NCBI GenBank assembly: GCA_010909165.1
Contig: MU008165.1
Span: 1,240,001-1,304,000 of the forward strand
Direction: 5' to 3'
From: Anthoceros angustus
Taxonomy: Eukaryota; Streptophyta; Anthocerotopsida; Anthocerotales; Anthocerotaceae
Length of the DNA stretch: 64,000 nucleotides
In this document: positions 1 to 9,839 of the stretch, piece after piece
Layout of the letters: each line of letters starts with the position of its first letter
Numbering within the stretch: the first letter of the stretch is position 1
Notes under the pieces: model-generated
The model's database searches: none
Seen by the model: only the letters and a program-made list of their open reading frames with translations
Told to the model about the DNA's origin: nothing
Position numbers and translations under genes: made by a program

Positions 1-763
1 GCCTCTGCCGCTCGCACAACTCCGCTGCCAAAGAGAAGCCGCATCCCACGCATCTCCACCAGCAGCCATTCCTGCGCTACTCCTCGCTCCACTTCCACTG
101 CGAGCCCAGCCTTAAGTGCTAGGTGATGACATCCATGACTTCTGTGTGCCTGTCCGACCCCTGCCGTATGTCTAGCTTGACCAAGGAGTGACGGCCAACC
201 TGAGTCCGGAAACTCGAGTAAGGAAAAACCTACCCTGACTGGGTTGAACATGTTCCACTCACCTAATATATATATTTATTGAGATTATCTAAGCTTTGTA
301 AGTAAATAAAACATTACACTCGTACTTAGCACCGGAGGACCTAACGCAAGAAAACAGCAAAACCAAATCCGCAAGAGCCCCGGAGCAAAAAAGGGGACAA
401 AATGGAGGGGAGGAGTTAGGTGCCACACCTAATGTGTGCAATGGGATGTGCACATCATTAGTGTCTTCTATATCCGCATCTATTATTTAATATTAATTTT
501 CTATAAATCTTAATATATATAATACCTAATATCTAATATTCACTGCCTGTTGTAGTTTGATTGTATATGCAGCTTCTATGTTTGAAGTTATTAGTATATA
601 ATGGAGTTTCATGGTTGTACAATTACAAAGTACTCATTCTTCTAGTGTGTTGGAGTTAGACAATACATGTGTGGCTGCATGCTTAAAGTGAATTGTGGAT
701 GTAAAACGTACTTGTTGTGGTGATCAACCTACATTACTTGAGTCTTGCGATACTCCTGAATCC
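1..763. other. Non-coding flank, no gene seen
   Basis: I see no convincing coding segment. The first 240 bases are GC-balanced and could be the tail of a neighbouring transcription unit. From about 250 the sequence turns AT-rich, with runs of TATATA around 268-285 and 500-540, and could serve as upstream region of the SRR1-like gene that follows. Confidence 0.4.
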
Positions 764-1474
764 ATGTCAATGGAGAAAAATGAGTTAAGAAAAGTGAGAT
801 CTAAAGATAGCGCTAGGCAAAAAGTAGAATTACTAGCAGTATGTAAGGATGTAGAAGAACAAGTGGCATCGTCTCTGTTCTTCAGGAAATTTTGTGGGCA
901 AATGCAAAGCAGTTTACGACTGCATCTTTCGATATCGAAGCAGATTGTATTATATGGAATAGGGGATTTGACGACTAATGAGCAAGCACGGTACCAGCTG
1001 GCGCTTACATTGTTGATAAAGAAAACTCTTCCACATATCGAAAAAATTGTGATTTATGACCCTATATTGGATAATTTTCAACGATCAGTGCTGAAAGATC
1101 TGGGGTGCTCCACACTGAAAGATAATTTTTTGGGAGATTTAACTTTCTCTGTGCCCACCATTTTTTATATGCCACGTTGTCCCTTCTACATTTGTGAAGC
1201 TACTATAAGGTCCAACATACAACTCGCATTCTCAGGCCAAGCTGTGTTTTTGGGCACTAGCCTAATAAGATATTGTGAAGGTTGGTCACAATCAAATGTG
1301 TATACGAACAAAATACATACAAATATTTCATTAATGTCCAAGTTTGTACAAGAATATCCAATTGATAGCTTGGGATTCTCGTCATCTTTGCATGCAGCTT
1401 TCAATAAAACCACTTGGTATTTCTTCCCATCTTTTCCTTTATGTATGCAACTGAATCATTCGAAAAAACAATGA
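764..1474 (+). CDS. SRR1-like family protein (copy 1)
   Basis: Single-exon ORF of 236 residues from the first in-frame ATG at 764; the frame stays open upstream to 695 but has no earlier ATG. It carries the SRR1 core: QIVLYGIGDL, then a stretch matching YQLALxLL, then IVIYDP, LKDLGC and PTIFYMPRCP. SRR1 (SENSITIVITY TO RED LIGHT REDUCED 1) proteins act in phytochrome signalling and clock output in Arabidopsis, and fungal and animal relatives exist; their biochemical activity is unclear. A related intronless gene lies in inverted orientation at 59162-59926, sharing most core motifs but clearly diverged. Both are more AT-rich than the other genes here. The C-terminus ends in a short hydrophobic tail (WYFFPSFP). 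Family is well supported; a specific function in this plant is inference. Confidence 0.75.
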   Translation: MSMEKNELRKVRSKDSARQKVELLAVCKDVEEQVASSLFFRKFCGQMQSSLRLHLSISKQIVLYGIGDLTTNEQARYQLALTLLIKKTLPHIEKIVIYDPILDNFQRSVLKDLGCSTLKDNFLGDLTFSVPTIFYMPRCPFYICEATIRSNIQLAFSGQAVFLGTSLIRYCEGWSQSNVYTNKIHTNISLMSKFVQEYPIDSLGFSSSLHAAFNKTTWYFFPSFPLCMQLNHSKKQ

Positions 1475-3301
1475 GATGAAGAATTGATAGGAGGGAAGGA
1501 TAACTTTGGAGGAGTCTGATGGCATGGCCTCTAGCGCGAGGCATGTCAGAGGCGGAGTCAGAAGCCTCTACCGAGGAGGAGGAACCCCGCCGCAAAAAAA
1601 AGAAGAAGAAGCTAGCGGTAAAACGGAAGTCTGCGTGAGGAAATTCAAAGCCGAGAGCAAAACATTTTGCTAGGAGTTGAGTTTTGAAAGAGGAAGACAG
1701 TTGAAGAAGTTGAAAACACCCTTAATCAATTCGTTAAGGAACTTCATTCTAAGAGGACGATTTCTATGAAGGCATGAGGAATGATGGAAGTTACACCTGA
1801 ATGCAAAATTGAAGTACATTAAGAAACTGGGGTCCGAGAGAGTTGGCTTAAAGTACAGAAATAGATGGGAACTCGCTATCGAGCGGAAGAGTGTTGAGAA
1901 GGCAAGGATGACACTACAATCCGATGGACCAAATTGGAGTACAATAGGAATGCGTTGCGTGACCCTTTGCAAAGAACAAAGCGTTGGTGGTGGCATTGGT
2001 GGCCTATGATCTAACAATCTCGAATAAAATTGGGTTATTGAAGTTTTGATTGGCCGATGGTCATTAGGTCGTAAACCAAATTATGGGAGGTTCTCTTGTA
2101 TATAAACTAGTAATTAGGTCTAAGGAATAGAGTTGGAGGTTTGTTGCAAGCATGAGGTTTAGGCGATGTATGTTTCATCCTTCTAGATCTTGAATCATGG
2201 GGTTGCGAGACCTATGCACAAGCCTTGACCTAAGAGATATAGAGAGCACATTTATAGGCGGAGGCTACATCCAAGCTAGGGAGTAGGTTGCTTGCGTATT
2301 CGTGATTCCGCCCCATCTTGCACCCTCTTAGCTTACGTAATTGGTGTGAAATCCAGGGATATTAAGCTAGCTAGGTAAACAATAAGCATAGGCAATGTTA
2401 GAGTAAAAGGCTGTTTAGGCTAACTATGGAGGCGAACAGCTAAAGATAGGAGGCTGATAGGCACGCAACAGACTTTCAGCAGATGAAGACCTTGGGAGTT
2501 GGACAAGACGGTAGTACTACATATGCACTTTTCAAAGATGCAACCAGCCTTGCTATAAGAAAGCAGCCTTTTGATTGTAAACACAAGCCCAGTTCCTATA
2601 TGGAACTATGGCCCTTTGCTCTAACAAGCTATCCTTTGGTTGAGTCCTCTTCTCGATCTGTCTGTAAGAAAAAGGTATTTGGCGTACAAGTGTGTTGAAG
2701 CATCCTTGTAGCACCCCGCTGAAAGACCCTCCTGGTAGCCACAATATTAGGAGGTTTTGTTTCAACATGTTTGCAGCTGGGGGCCTCCTGGTAGCCACAA
2801 CATTAGGAGGTTTTGTCTCAACATGTTTGAAGCTGGGGGACGCAGATAGTGTCGGTCTGTATGATGCATACGTGCAGCCCTTGCAGGTCAGGATTACCAC
2901 CAGGTCATGATGCACAGCCAGAACATTGTGCAGAAATTGCATCACATAAGCCCGAAATGGCATCACATAAGCCCTCAAGGTTGAGGCATACAGGCTTGTG
3001 GAATCCTTTGATAGAGTGATAGTAAGAAAGAGCTCATACATTTGCTGCCCGTGTTTATGTGTAACCATATGTTACACATGTGCGTAGGTATATACCTAAG
3101 GGCAACCACACCTCATTTATGTGCATATGACATGCCTCCAAAATGTTGGCGGCCAGGTCTAGAAGCCCACCCTTCATTACCGAGGAACTCAGATTCGACA
3201 GGTCTCATAACACAGTCTTATCTAGAGTCGAGTCCAACCTTGGTGCGTCCACTGTTGCGTTGTACGAGAGTTGGGGCCTGGCAATTTGCACCACCTCCGG
3301 G
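1475..3301. other. Intergenic region, no convincing gene
   Basis: Only short, low-quality frames occur here. Two 56-bp direct repeats (2728-2839) are the only structured sequence I see. The 3143-3301 stretch is open in frame with the DUF829 gene and could belong to its transcript. Confidence 0.4.
2728..2839. repeat. 56-bp tandem repeat, two copies
   Basis: Two adjacent copies starting at 2728 and 2784, each running from CCTCCTGGTAGCCACAA to AGCTGGGGG, differing at a few positions. Probably a local tandem duplication in non-coding DNA. Confidence 0.85.
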
Positions 3302-4177
3302 ATGGCGATCGGCCGGGGCCAGGGATTGTACTGGCAGAGGTGCGAGAGAGATGGAGGCAGCCTGGGCATCGTGGCTGTGGCCAGCTGGATGCTGAGCAAG
3401 CCGCGGCAACTGCAGCCTTACCTTCGGGAATACGCTGCCTGCGGGTGGGACTCCCTGGCGTGCCACCCGGCCGTGCTCAATCTGTGGTTCCCCGGCCGCG
3501 CGCGCTTGCTGGCGTTGCAGATGCTGGAGGAGCTGGCCCGGGAGGTGCAGCAGAGGCCTAGGGCGATCGTGTTCGCCACTTTCTCCGGCGGAGCCAAGGC
3601 CTGCCTCTACCAGGCCTTCCGCATCCTCCTTGACCCGGACCCCGAGCCCGCCGGGAAGTGGAACGCCGTCCGGGCGTGCGTCGCGGGCCAGATGCACGAC
3701 TCCAGCCCCACCGAGTTCCGCAGCGACGTCGGCGCCAAGTTCGTGAGCCGCTCCTTCATGCCGGGCTTCGGCAGGCCGCCCGTGGCCCTCTTCTGGCTCG
3801 CCCGGGCGGGAGGATGCGCTGCGGACAAGGTCTTCCTCGCGGAGTTCCAGCGGCAGGAGAAGGAGTACTGGCGTGTGATGCACGGATCTGCGAAATTAGG
3901 CCCCGCGCTGTTGCTGTGTTCCAGGTCCGATCCGCTGCTGAAGTTTGATACGGTGCGCGGATTCGCGCGCAAGCTGGAGGAGCTCGGTTGCGCTGTCACG
4001 CTCGTGGTTTGGGATGATTCCATGCATGTCTCGCATCTAAGGCAGTATCCGGAAGAGTACCGCGCCGCCATCGCCGCCTTCCTCCGAGGTATTGTTGCAG
4101 CGCGGGAACATCAAGATGGTGAGCTGCTGGCCCCGCAAGAGGTCGCGGGAAGTGATCTTCTTGTTTCCAAGTTATGA
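3302..4177 (+). CDS. DUF829/TMEM53-type alpha/beta-hydrolase-fold protein
   Basis: Intronless ORF of 291 residues from ATG 3302 (an in-frame ATG at 3143 would add 53 residues). The start at 3302 is preferred because plant DUF829 proteins begin with a short G-rich leader followed by a YW motif, matching GRGQGLYWQRC here. The body follows the family: VAVASWM, the strand ending ATFSGGAK with the presumed nucleophile-elbow Ser at about residue 95, ALLLCSRSDPLL, and a C-terminal VSHLRQYPEEY that supplies the candidate catalytic His. Human TMEM53 belongs to the same family; plant substrates are unknown. It ends 86 bp before the CLD1-like start on the same strand. Family confident; activity unknown. 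Confidence 0.8.
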   Translation: MAIGRGQGLYWQRCERDGGSLGIVAVASWMLSKPRQLQPYLREYAACGWDSLACHPAVLNLWFPGRARLLALQMLEELAREVQQRPRAIVFATFSGGAKACLYQAFRILLDPDPEPAGKWNAVRACVAGQMHDSSPTEFRSDVGAKFVSRSFMPGFGRPPVALFWLARAGGCAADKVFLAEFQRQEKEYWRVMHGSAKLGPALLLCSRSDPLLKFDTVRGFARKLEELGCAVTLVVWDDSMHVSHLRQYPEEYRAAIAAFLRGIVAAREHQDGELLAPQEVAGSDLLVSKL

Positions 4178-4263
4178 AATAGAAATGGATGGATGGGTGG
4201 ATGCTGAGCGCTTAATGGAATGAATCGATGAAGTGAGAAAATGTGCAAGGCTTAACGCCAGAC

Positions 4264-5517
4264 ATGGCCTTAGCTGCTCCGAGCTGCATCCGGGCTCGAG
4301 CCCTGCCGGGCCGGGGTGTGGAGTCGGCGAGGCAGGGGGTGGTTCCGCAGAGAGTCGGCTTGGTGCAAGATCCCAGGCTGCTTCTTGCGTGCAGACAATG
4401 GGCTTCGATCGATTGCGGAGCAGGGAGGGCTCGGCCGGGTGCTCGGGCTTTGCCTGAAGCAGGTTCTGGAGTGGATGTGGGGGAGGATGCAGTGGAGAGG
4501 AAGGCCGTCGCTGCAGCTACAGTCGCAGCTGTTGCTCCAGATGCCACAGCGGAGGCCGCAGCGGGGGCTGCCGATGCTGCCTCAAGGCAGGTTGAGGAGG
4601 AGGAGGGGGAATTTGTGATTAGTGCGGAGTTGCAGGCTGTGTATGAGAGTTGCCGGGAGTGGAGATGGCGGGGGCACAGGATCAATTACGCCGTGCAAGG
4701 GAGCGGGGAGCCGCTGCTGCTGGTGCACGGCTTCGGGGCGTCCATCGGGCACTGGCGGAAGAACATCCCGGTGCTGGCGCGGACGCATCAGGTGTATGCC
4801 GTGGATCTTCTAGGGCTGGGTGCGTCGGACAAGCCGGAGGGGTTCAGGTACAGCATGGAGACGTGGGCCGAGCTCCTGGTGGAGTTCGTGCAGGAGGTGA
4901 TTGGCCGCCCGGCGGTGCTGATCGGGAACTCCATCGGGAGCCTGGCGTGTTTGATTGCCGCGGTGGATGCTCCGGCTGGGATGGTGAGGGGGACGGTCTT
5001 GCTTAACTGCGCCGGGGGGATGAACAACAAAGCGGTGACGGAGGATTGGCGGCTCAAGCTGGCGTCTCCTATTTTGTGGCTGCTGGATTTCCTGCTCAAC
5101 CAGCCGAGGGTGGCCTTGGCCCTGTTTGACAGGGTGAGGACGCCGGGTAATATCAAGTCGGTGCTGCAGTCAGTTTACAGCAACAAGGAGGCTGTGGATG
5201 AGGAGCTGGTGGAGGTGATCCTGAGGCCGGCTGGGGACCCGGGGGCTCTGGATGCCTTTGTGTCCATCATCACCGGGCCTCCGGGGCCCAAACCCCAGTC
5301 CCTCATGCCCCGTATCCAGGTGCCTGTTCTGCTGTTATGGGGTGACCAGGACCCGTTCACCCCGATAGACGGACCTGTGGGCAAGTACTTCACTGAGCTC
5401 TCTCAGACGGCGCCTAATGTGGAGCTGCGTCTGCTGCCGAACTTGGGCCATTGCCCGCACGACGATAGGCCCGAACTCGTGCACCAGAATCTGCTTCCCT
5501 GGCTTGCCGCTCTGTGA
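4264..5517 (+). CDS. CLD1: Chlorophyll dephytylase 1-like alpha/beta hydrolase, plastid
   Basis: Intronless ORF of 417 residues. ATG 4264 gives MALAAPSC, a typical transit-peptide start, followed by an Ala/Arg-rich 100-residue leader. The mature part closely follows plant CLD1: LLLVHGFGASIGHW (oxyanion region), VYAVDLLGLGASDKP, nucleophile elbow GNSIGS with Ser about 223, VLLNCAGGMNNKA, LWGDQDPFTPIDGP (acid about Asp 363) and NLGHCPHDDRPE (His about 396). CLD1 removes phytol from chlorophyll during photosystem turnover at thylakoids. The family also contains pheophytinase, but the GMNNKA and PFTPIDGPVGKYF stretches fit CLD1 better. Tandem with another hydrolase gene upstream on the same strand. 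Confidence 0.85.
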   Translation: MALAAPSCIRARALPGRGVESARQGVVPQRVGLVQDPRLLLACRQWASIDCGAGRARPGARALPEAGSGVDVGEDAVERKAVAAATVAAVAPDATAEAAAGAADAASRQVEEEEGEFVISAELQAVYESCREWRWRGHRINYAVQGSGEPLLLVHGFGASIGHWRKNIPVLARTHQVYAVDLLGLGASDKPEGFRYSMETWAELLVEFVQEVIGRPAVLIGNSIGSLACLIAAVDAPAGMVRGTVLLNCAGGMNNKAVTEDWRLKLASPILWLLDFLLNQPRVALALFDRVRTPGNIKSVLQSVYSNKEAVDEELVEVILRPAGDPGALDAFVSIITGPPGPKPQSLMPRIQVPVLLLWGDQDPFTPIDGPVGKYFTELSQTAPNVELRLLPNLGHCPHDDRPELVHQNLLPWLAAL

Positions 5518-6046
5518 TACACAAATGTACCATGACATTTCTTCGGACACAGCGACATTGTGCCCGACAGTGTAACAATATCTTAGTGTGTATGCGGTTC
5601 CCATTGGAAGTGCAAGAAGGATTGTGCTCGCCAGTGTGTCAGGCCCCGTTATGTATTTTTCATTCCAATTGGGATTGCAAGAAGGGCCCATTCATTGTTG
5701 TAGATTCCATGAACTTTCTGGAACCTTCATCATAATTCCAGTATTCTCCTTCCACATGTTCGATATTCGCTAAATGTGCCAATAGATACATCCGAGTAGG
5801 AACGTAGGAACAATTGCCAAATAATTAAGAGAACCTGTGGAAGTATGGGAAACGTTCGTCGCTTTCAGGGCTACTTGCGCACATTTCCCAAAATCTACCT
5901 TCATTCCTGATATAATTAAGAATTTATCGACAATCAACGCAACTCACTAGGTACTACTAGGGTACAGGCCCTGGACAGCCCAGGGAAGAGGTCCCAAAAT
6001 TGAGTGACCACAACAAAGTGGTTGTCCAGCTATGAATCACCTGACT
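5518..6046. other. 3' spacer between convergent CLD1 and TypA genes
   Basis: About 530 bp between two stop codons on opposite strands; it must hold both 3' UTRs and poly(A) signals. I see no coding segment. An AT-rich stretch at 5815-5935 lies mid-way. Confidence 0.5.
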
Positions 6047-9000
6047 TTACAGTTTCCCACCCTTCTTCTGCATCTTCGGGTTCTTGCACATCCGCACACT
6101 GAGAGGAGTAACTTCAACCAGCTCATCCTCTTGAATGTACTCAACACAGTCATCCAGACTGAAATCGATAGGAGAATCCAACACCACTGCAAAGAAGGCG
6201 CAATTTCCTCAGTCCCGGCTACGAAAGACGTTTGGAACGCACGGCTAACCAGCCTATGCACATACACGCCATGGAAACGGAAGCGCTTACCTGTTGCTTC
6301 CTTGTTAGATCGGACATTGGTAGCAGCCTTCCTCTTGCAAGCATTCAAAGCCAGGTCTCCTGGACGTTGGTGAATGCCTATGATTTGACCCCTGTACACT
6401 TCCACTCCGGGTCCCAGAAACAGCTGACCCCGCTCCTGACAACTGAAAAGGGCATACGAAGTCGTCGTGCCAGTCTCAAATGCCACCTGCAGACATGTGG
6501 GATACATTTGGTCACAAAACAGACCTCATGTTTGCTGACAGATCTCAGGTTGACGACAGCAAAATCTTACCAGTGAGCCCTGTTCTCTCATACTGATGTC
6601 TCCTGCCCAATCTCCATATCCATGAAAGTTCGTGTTCAGAACAGCTGTGCCTCGGGAGGCAGTGAGCATTGCATTACGCAGCCCAAGAAGGCCACGAGTA
6701 GGAATTCGATACTTCACCACTGTTGAGTTCTCCAGGCTAGAGCAAAACATAGATTTCAACCTCCAGTAAGCATCGTTAACGGCACACTTCTCATATTTTT
6801 GCTTCCAAGCATGTCACTGTGGTATTACCCAGAAGCCAGCATATCCAGCATTTGCCCTCGGCGTTTGCTTAGCATGTCGACAACACTACCAACATACTCC
6901 TGAGGTACTTCCACCGTTGCATCCTGATTGATTGGTCGAGATCACAAATTGTCAGCACAAGCTCGTCGGGCAGAGGCCTAAGGCAGAAAACCAGAAACTC
7001 TTCCCAGCAAACTCAAGAGAAGCTTCACCTCATAAGGTTCCAACTTCACTCCCTTTTCCTCCTTATTGATCACTTTTGGTGGACCAATCATGAATTCATA
7101 GCCCTCCCGCCTCCTGTGCACGGAAAGAGATCAAAACTCAGACCGCATGTGCAACCAACACTTCGCTGCCAGGATACCAGAACAGAATCACCAGAGTTTA
7201 GTGGGAAAATGGAGTTACATGTTCTCAATGAGAATGGTGATGTGCAATGTGCCCCTCCCACTAATGATAAAAGTATCAGCGGTCTCCCCATCCTCCACCT
7301 TCATGGCTAAATTCCTCTCCAGCTCCCGGTACAATCTGTCTCGCAAATTCCTGCTTGTCACGAACTTCCCCTACACACGTTTGTTAAGAAAGATGTGTGA
7401 ATACATCACCAAGTAGCCCACATCGACTGTTGTCTTCTGACTCAAAAGTAAGCACATCACGAAGACACTTACCTCCTTCCCTGCAAAAGGGGAGGTGTTC
7501 ACAGAGAAGGACATTTTCACAGTGGGCTCCTCAACTTTAATGGTCGGCAGGGCTGTGCCATCAACCCTATCAGCAAGTGTTTCACCAATCTGTCACCACA
7601 TTGGCACACAGTTCAGATGACTCAAGCTGACCACACAGGAAACCCACGTGTTTTTCCTGAACTAGTAAAGCATGCTATTCCACTTGGGACAAAACGGCTA
7701 AGCAGAAGTGAGAAGGTCCCTACCAGGACATCGCTGATTCCAGAAAGACAGCAAATGTCCCCAGCCTCCACAATATCAGCAGGTACACGAGTGAAGTTGT
7801 CATAAACAAACAACTCATTCACTTTAACATTCCTGCAAGCTCCATCTGGAGTGCACACCTGCAAGCACAGCTGAAAGGATTAGACAAACACATACTATAC
7901 TACTACTTGATTGGGTCACTGAAACTAGAAATTGTCACTGACCTTGGCATCCATCCCCTTAATCATCTTCCCAGCATGCACCCTTCCAATGGCAATCCGG
8001 CCCTTGTGCTCATCGTAGTCAAGATTCGTCACCTGGCAGCACAAATTCACATCAAAATCCAGTTATCTAAAAAGGACTAACGTCCACAAACTGGATCAAG
8101 AGAAAACTCCAAGCAACTTACCAGCATTTGCAAGGGTCCATCGACATCCACCCTTGGCTCCGGGACGCATCTTAGCACAGACTCAAACAGGGGTTCCAGA
8201 TCATCTGCAAGAGTATCTGGCTGCAGGCCTGCCTTCCCTTGGATGCCACTTGCGTACACCACTTGGAAGTCACACTGATGACAAGAAATCGTTGGTGTCA
8301 GCCCTGCTCTACTACAAAGTAACCTTCCGTGGCAGAAAAGTTGCCACACAAATGAGGCTCCGCATTTGGCAGGATCTTGCAGTGTACTCACCTGCTCATC
8401 CGTTGCATTCAACTCCAAGAACAGCTCAAACGTTGTGTTGACAACATACTCCACTCGTGCTGAAGGCCTGTCAACCTTGTTAACTACCACCACAACAGTG
8501 TGGCCGAGCTCTAAGGCCTTCTTCAAGACAAACCTGGTCTGTGGCATGGGCCCCTCCACAGAATCCACCTGTGTCAGCAAACACAACAATGAGACGCCGT
8601 CTCAAGCTACCGTTTACAGAACCGTCAGAGTCTAACAGGCATGCCGCAAGACAAAAGTCCAGGACAGAGCGGTACCAGCAACAAAACTCCATCAACCATG
8701 TTGAGAACCCGTTCTACTTCACCCCCGAAGTCAGAGTGACCAGGTGTGTCAATTATGTTAATCTTCTTCCCCTTGTATCGAATAGCTGTATTCTTGCTGA
8801 GGATAGTGATTCCCCTCTCCCTCTCCAGCGCGTTCGAGTCCATAATTCTCTCTTGCACAGACTGATTGTCACGAAATACCTGGAACTCACCGGCATCAGT
8901 ACTTCGCTCCCACTCCCAGACAGACACCGCAAGCCGACTCAGTGAGCTGAAACCGGCCAAGAAAAAATGCAACAGAAAAAAATCCACCTTAGCTTGGCGG

Positions 9001-9478
9001 AGCATGGCATCGACCAGCGTTGTCTTTCCATGATCGACATGCGCGATGATCGCGATGTTGCGCACATCAGTCCTGGTCTGCAGGCGCTTCTCTCTAGCTG
9101 CAGAGCACAGCAGGCAAGGACCGGGAATCTGAGCAGAAGAAACCGACGCACATTCCATCTGTATGCACCGAATTGAAATCCACACCGATGGCCTATCCTA
9201 CAGTGCAACCGAATCCATCGCCATACATTGCGGCTGCTCCTCGGTGGCCAGAGCGCACCGGGCACCCCCGGCGTTGGGAAACCGCTGTAGCCGGCAGTCG
9301 ACAGCGCGGGAGCTGGAGGCGGCGCAGAGCGAGTCCCCGAGCAGCTCGGGGCGGAAACAGGGGCAACCGAGGGGCATGCGGCCCGGGCCGGCTCCGCCTG
9401 CCTCCCCAGCCGGCTGCCGCCTCCCGCCTGCACCTTGCTCCATTGCACGCAGCTCCCGGCCTGCGCGAGGCTGGCCAT
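6047..9478 (-). CDS. TypA/BipA translational GTPase, plastid-targeted
   Basis: Multi-exon gene (about ten exons) read from ATG 9478 to TAA 6047-6049. The first exon gives an Ala/Ser/Arg-rich leader (MASLAQAGS) suited to a transit peptide. Exon 2 (9097-8988) has the P-loop AHVDHGKTT. Later exons supply switch [20 protein letters not shown], the NKVD guanine-specificity motif (about 8480), domain II pieces [18 protein letters not shown], the domain V segment [13 protein letters not shown], and the BipA C-terminal domain [16 protein letters not shown], ending in a Lys-rich tail. Family members associate with ribosomes; Arabidopsis SVR3 acts in chloroplast translation and cold tolerance. All domains are represented. 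Exon 1-2 splice is not certain. Head-to-head with KDTA. Confidence 0.88.
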
Positions 9479-9839
9479 CGCAGCGCACTGGATACTTGTT
9501 GCCCAGAGGAAGCGGCAGGGAGGCGAGCGAGACGCGGAGACGACGATGCTGCACCCAAAGAATGCAGGCTGCTCGTGGTACTTAGCCGCTACGGCGAGGC
9601 TCGCAGAGCCACAAGACTATGAGCGGGTTTCATAATATTCGCCGGGTTCCGCCGCCGAGCCGCGGGTATTCGCCGGGAACTGGACGAGGCTGCGCCGAGG
9701 CGGGGCGAGCGTGGCTGGGAGTGGCGGGCTGGGCAAGGGCCTCAGACGGACCACGTACCGGTCGCTGGGCCACCGGCCCGTTATCTGGCGCGTCCACGAT
9801 TATGTGCCTTTGCCGGCGCGGCGTGCTGGTGCGGGCTCC
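9479..9839. promoter_or_regulatory. Shared bidirectional promoter region, TypA / KDTA
   Basis: 361 bp separate the two divergent ATGs. The stretch is GC-rich with no clear TATA box on either strand, as expected for broadly expressed housekeeping genes. It must contain both 5' UTRs and core promoters. Confidence 0.5.

Noticed and set aside
3042-3395. Alternative plus-strand ORF overlapping the DUF829 start
   Set aside because: Different frame without domain; its overlap with the DUF829 frame marks it as a shadow.
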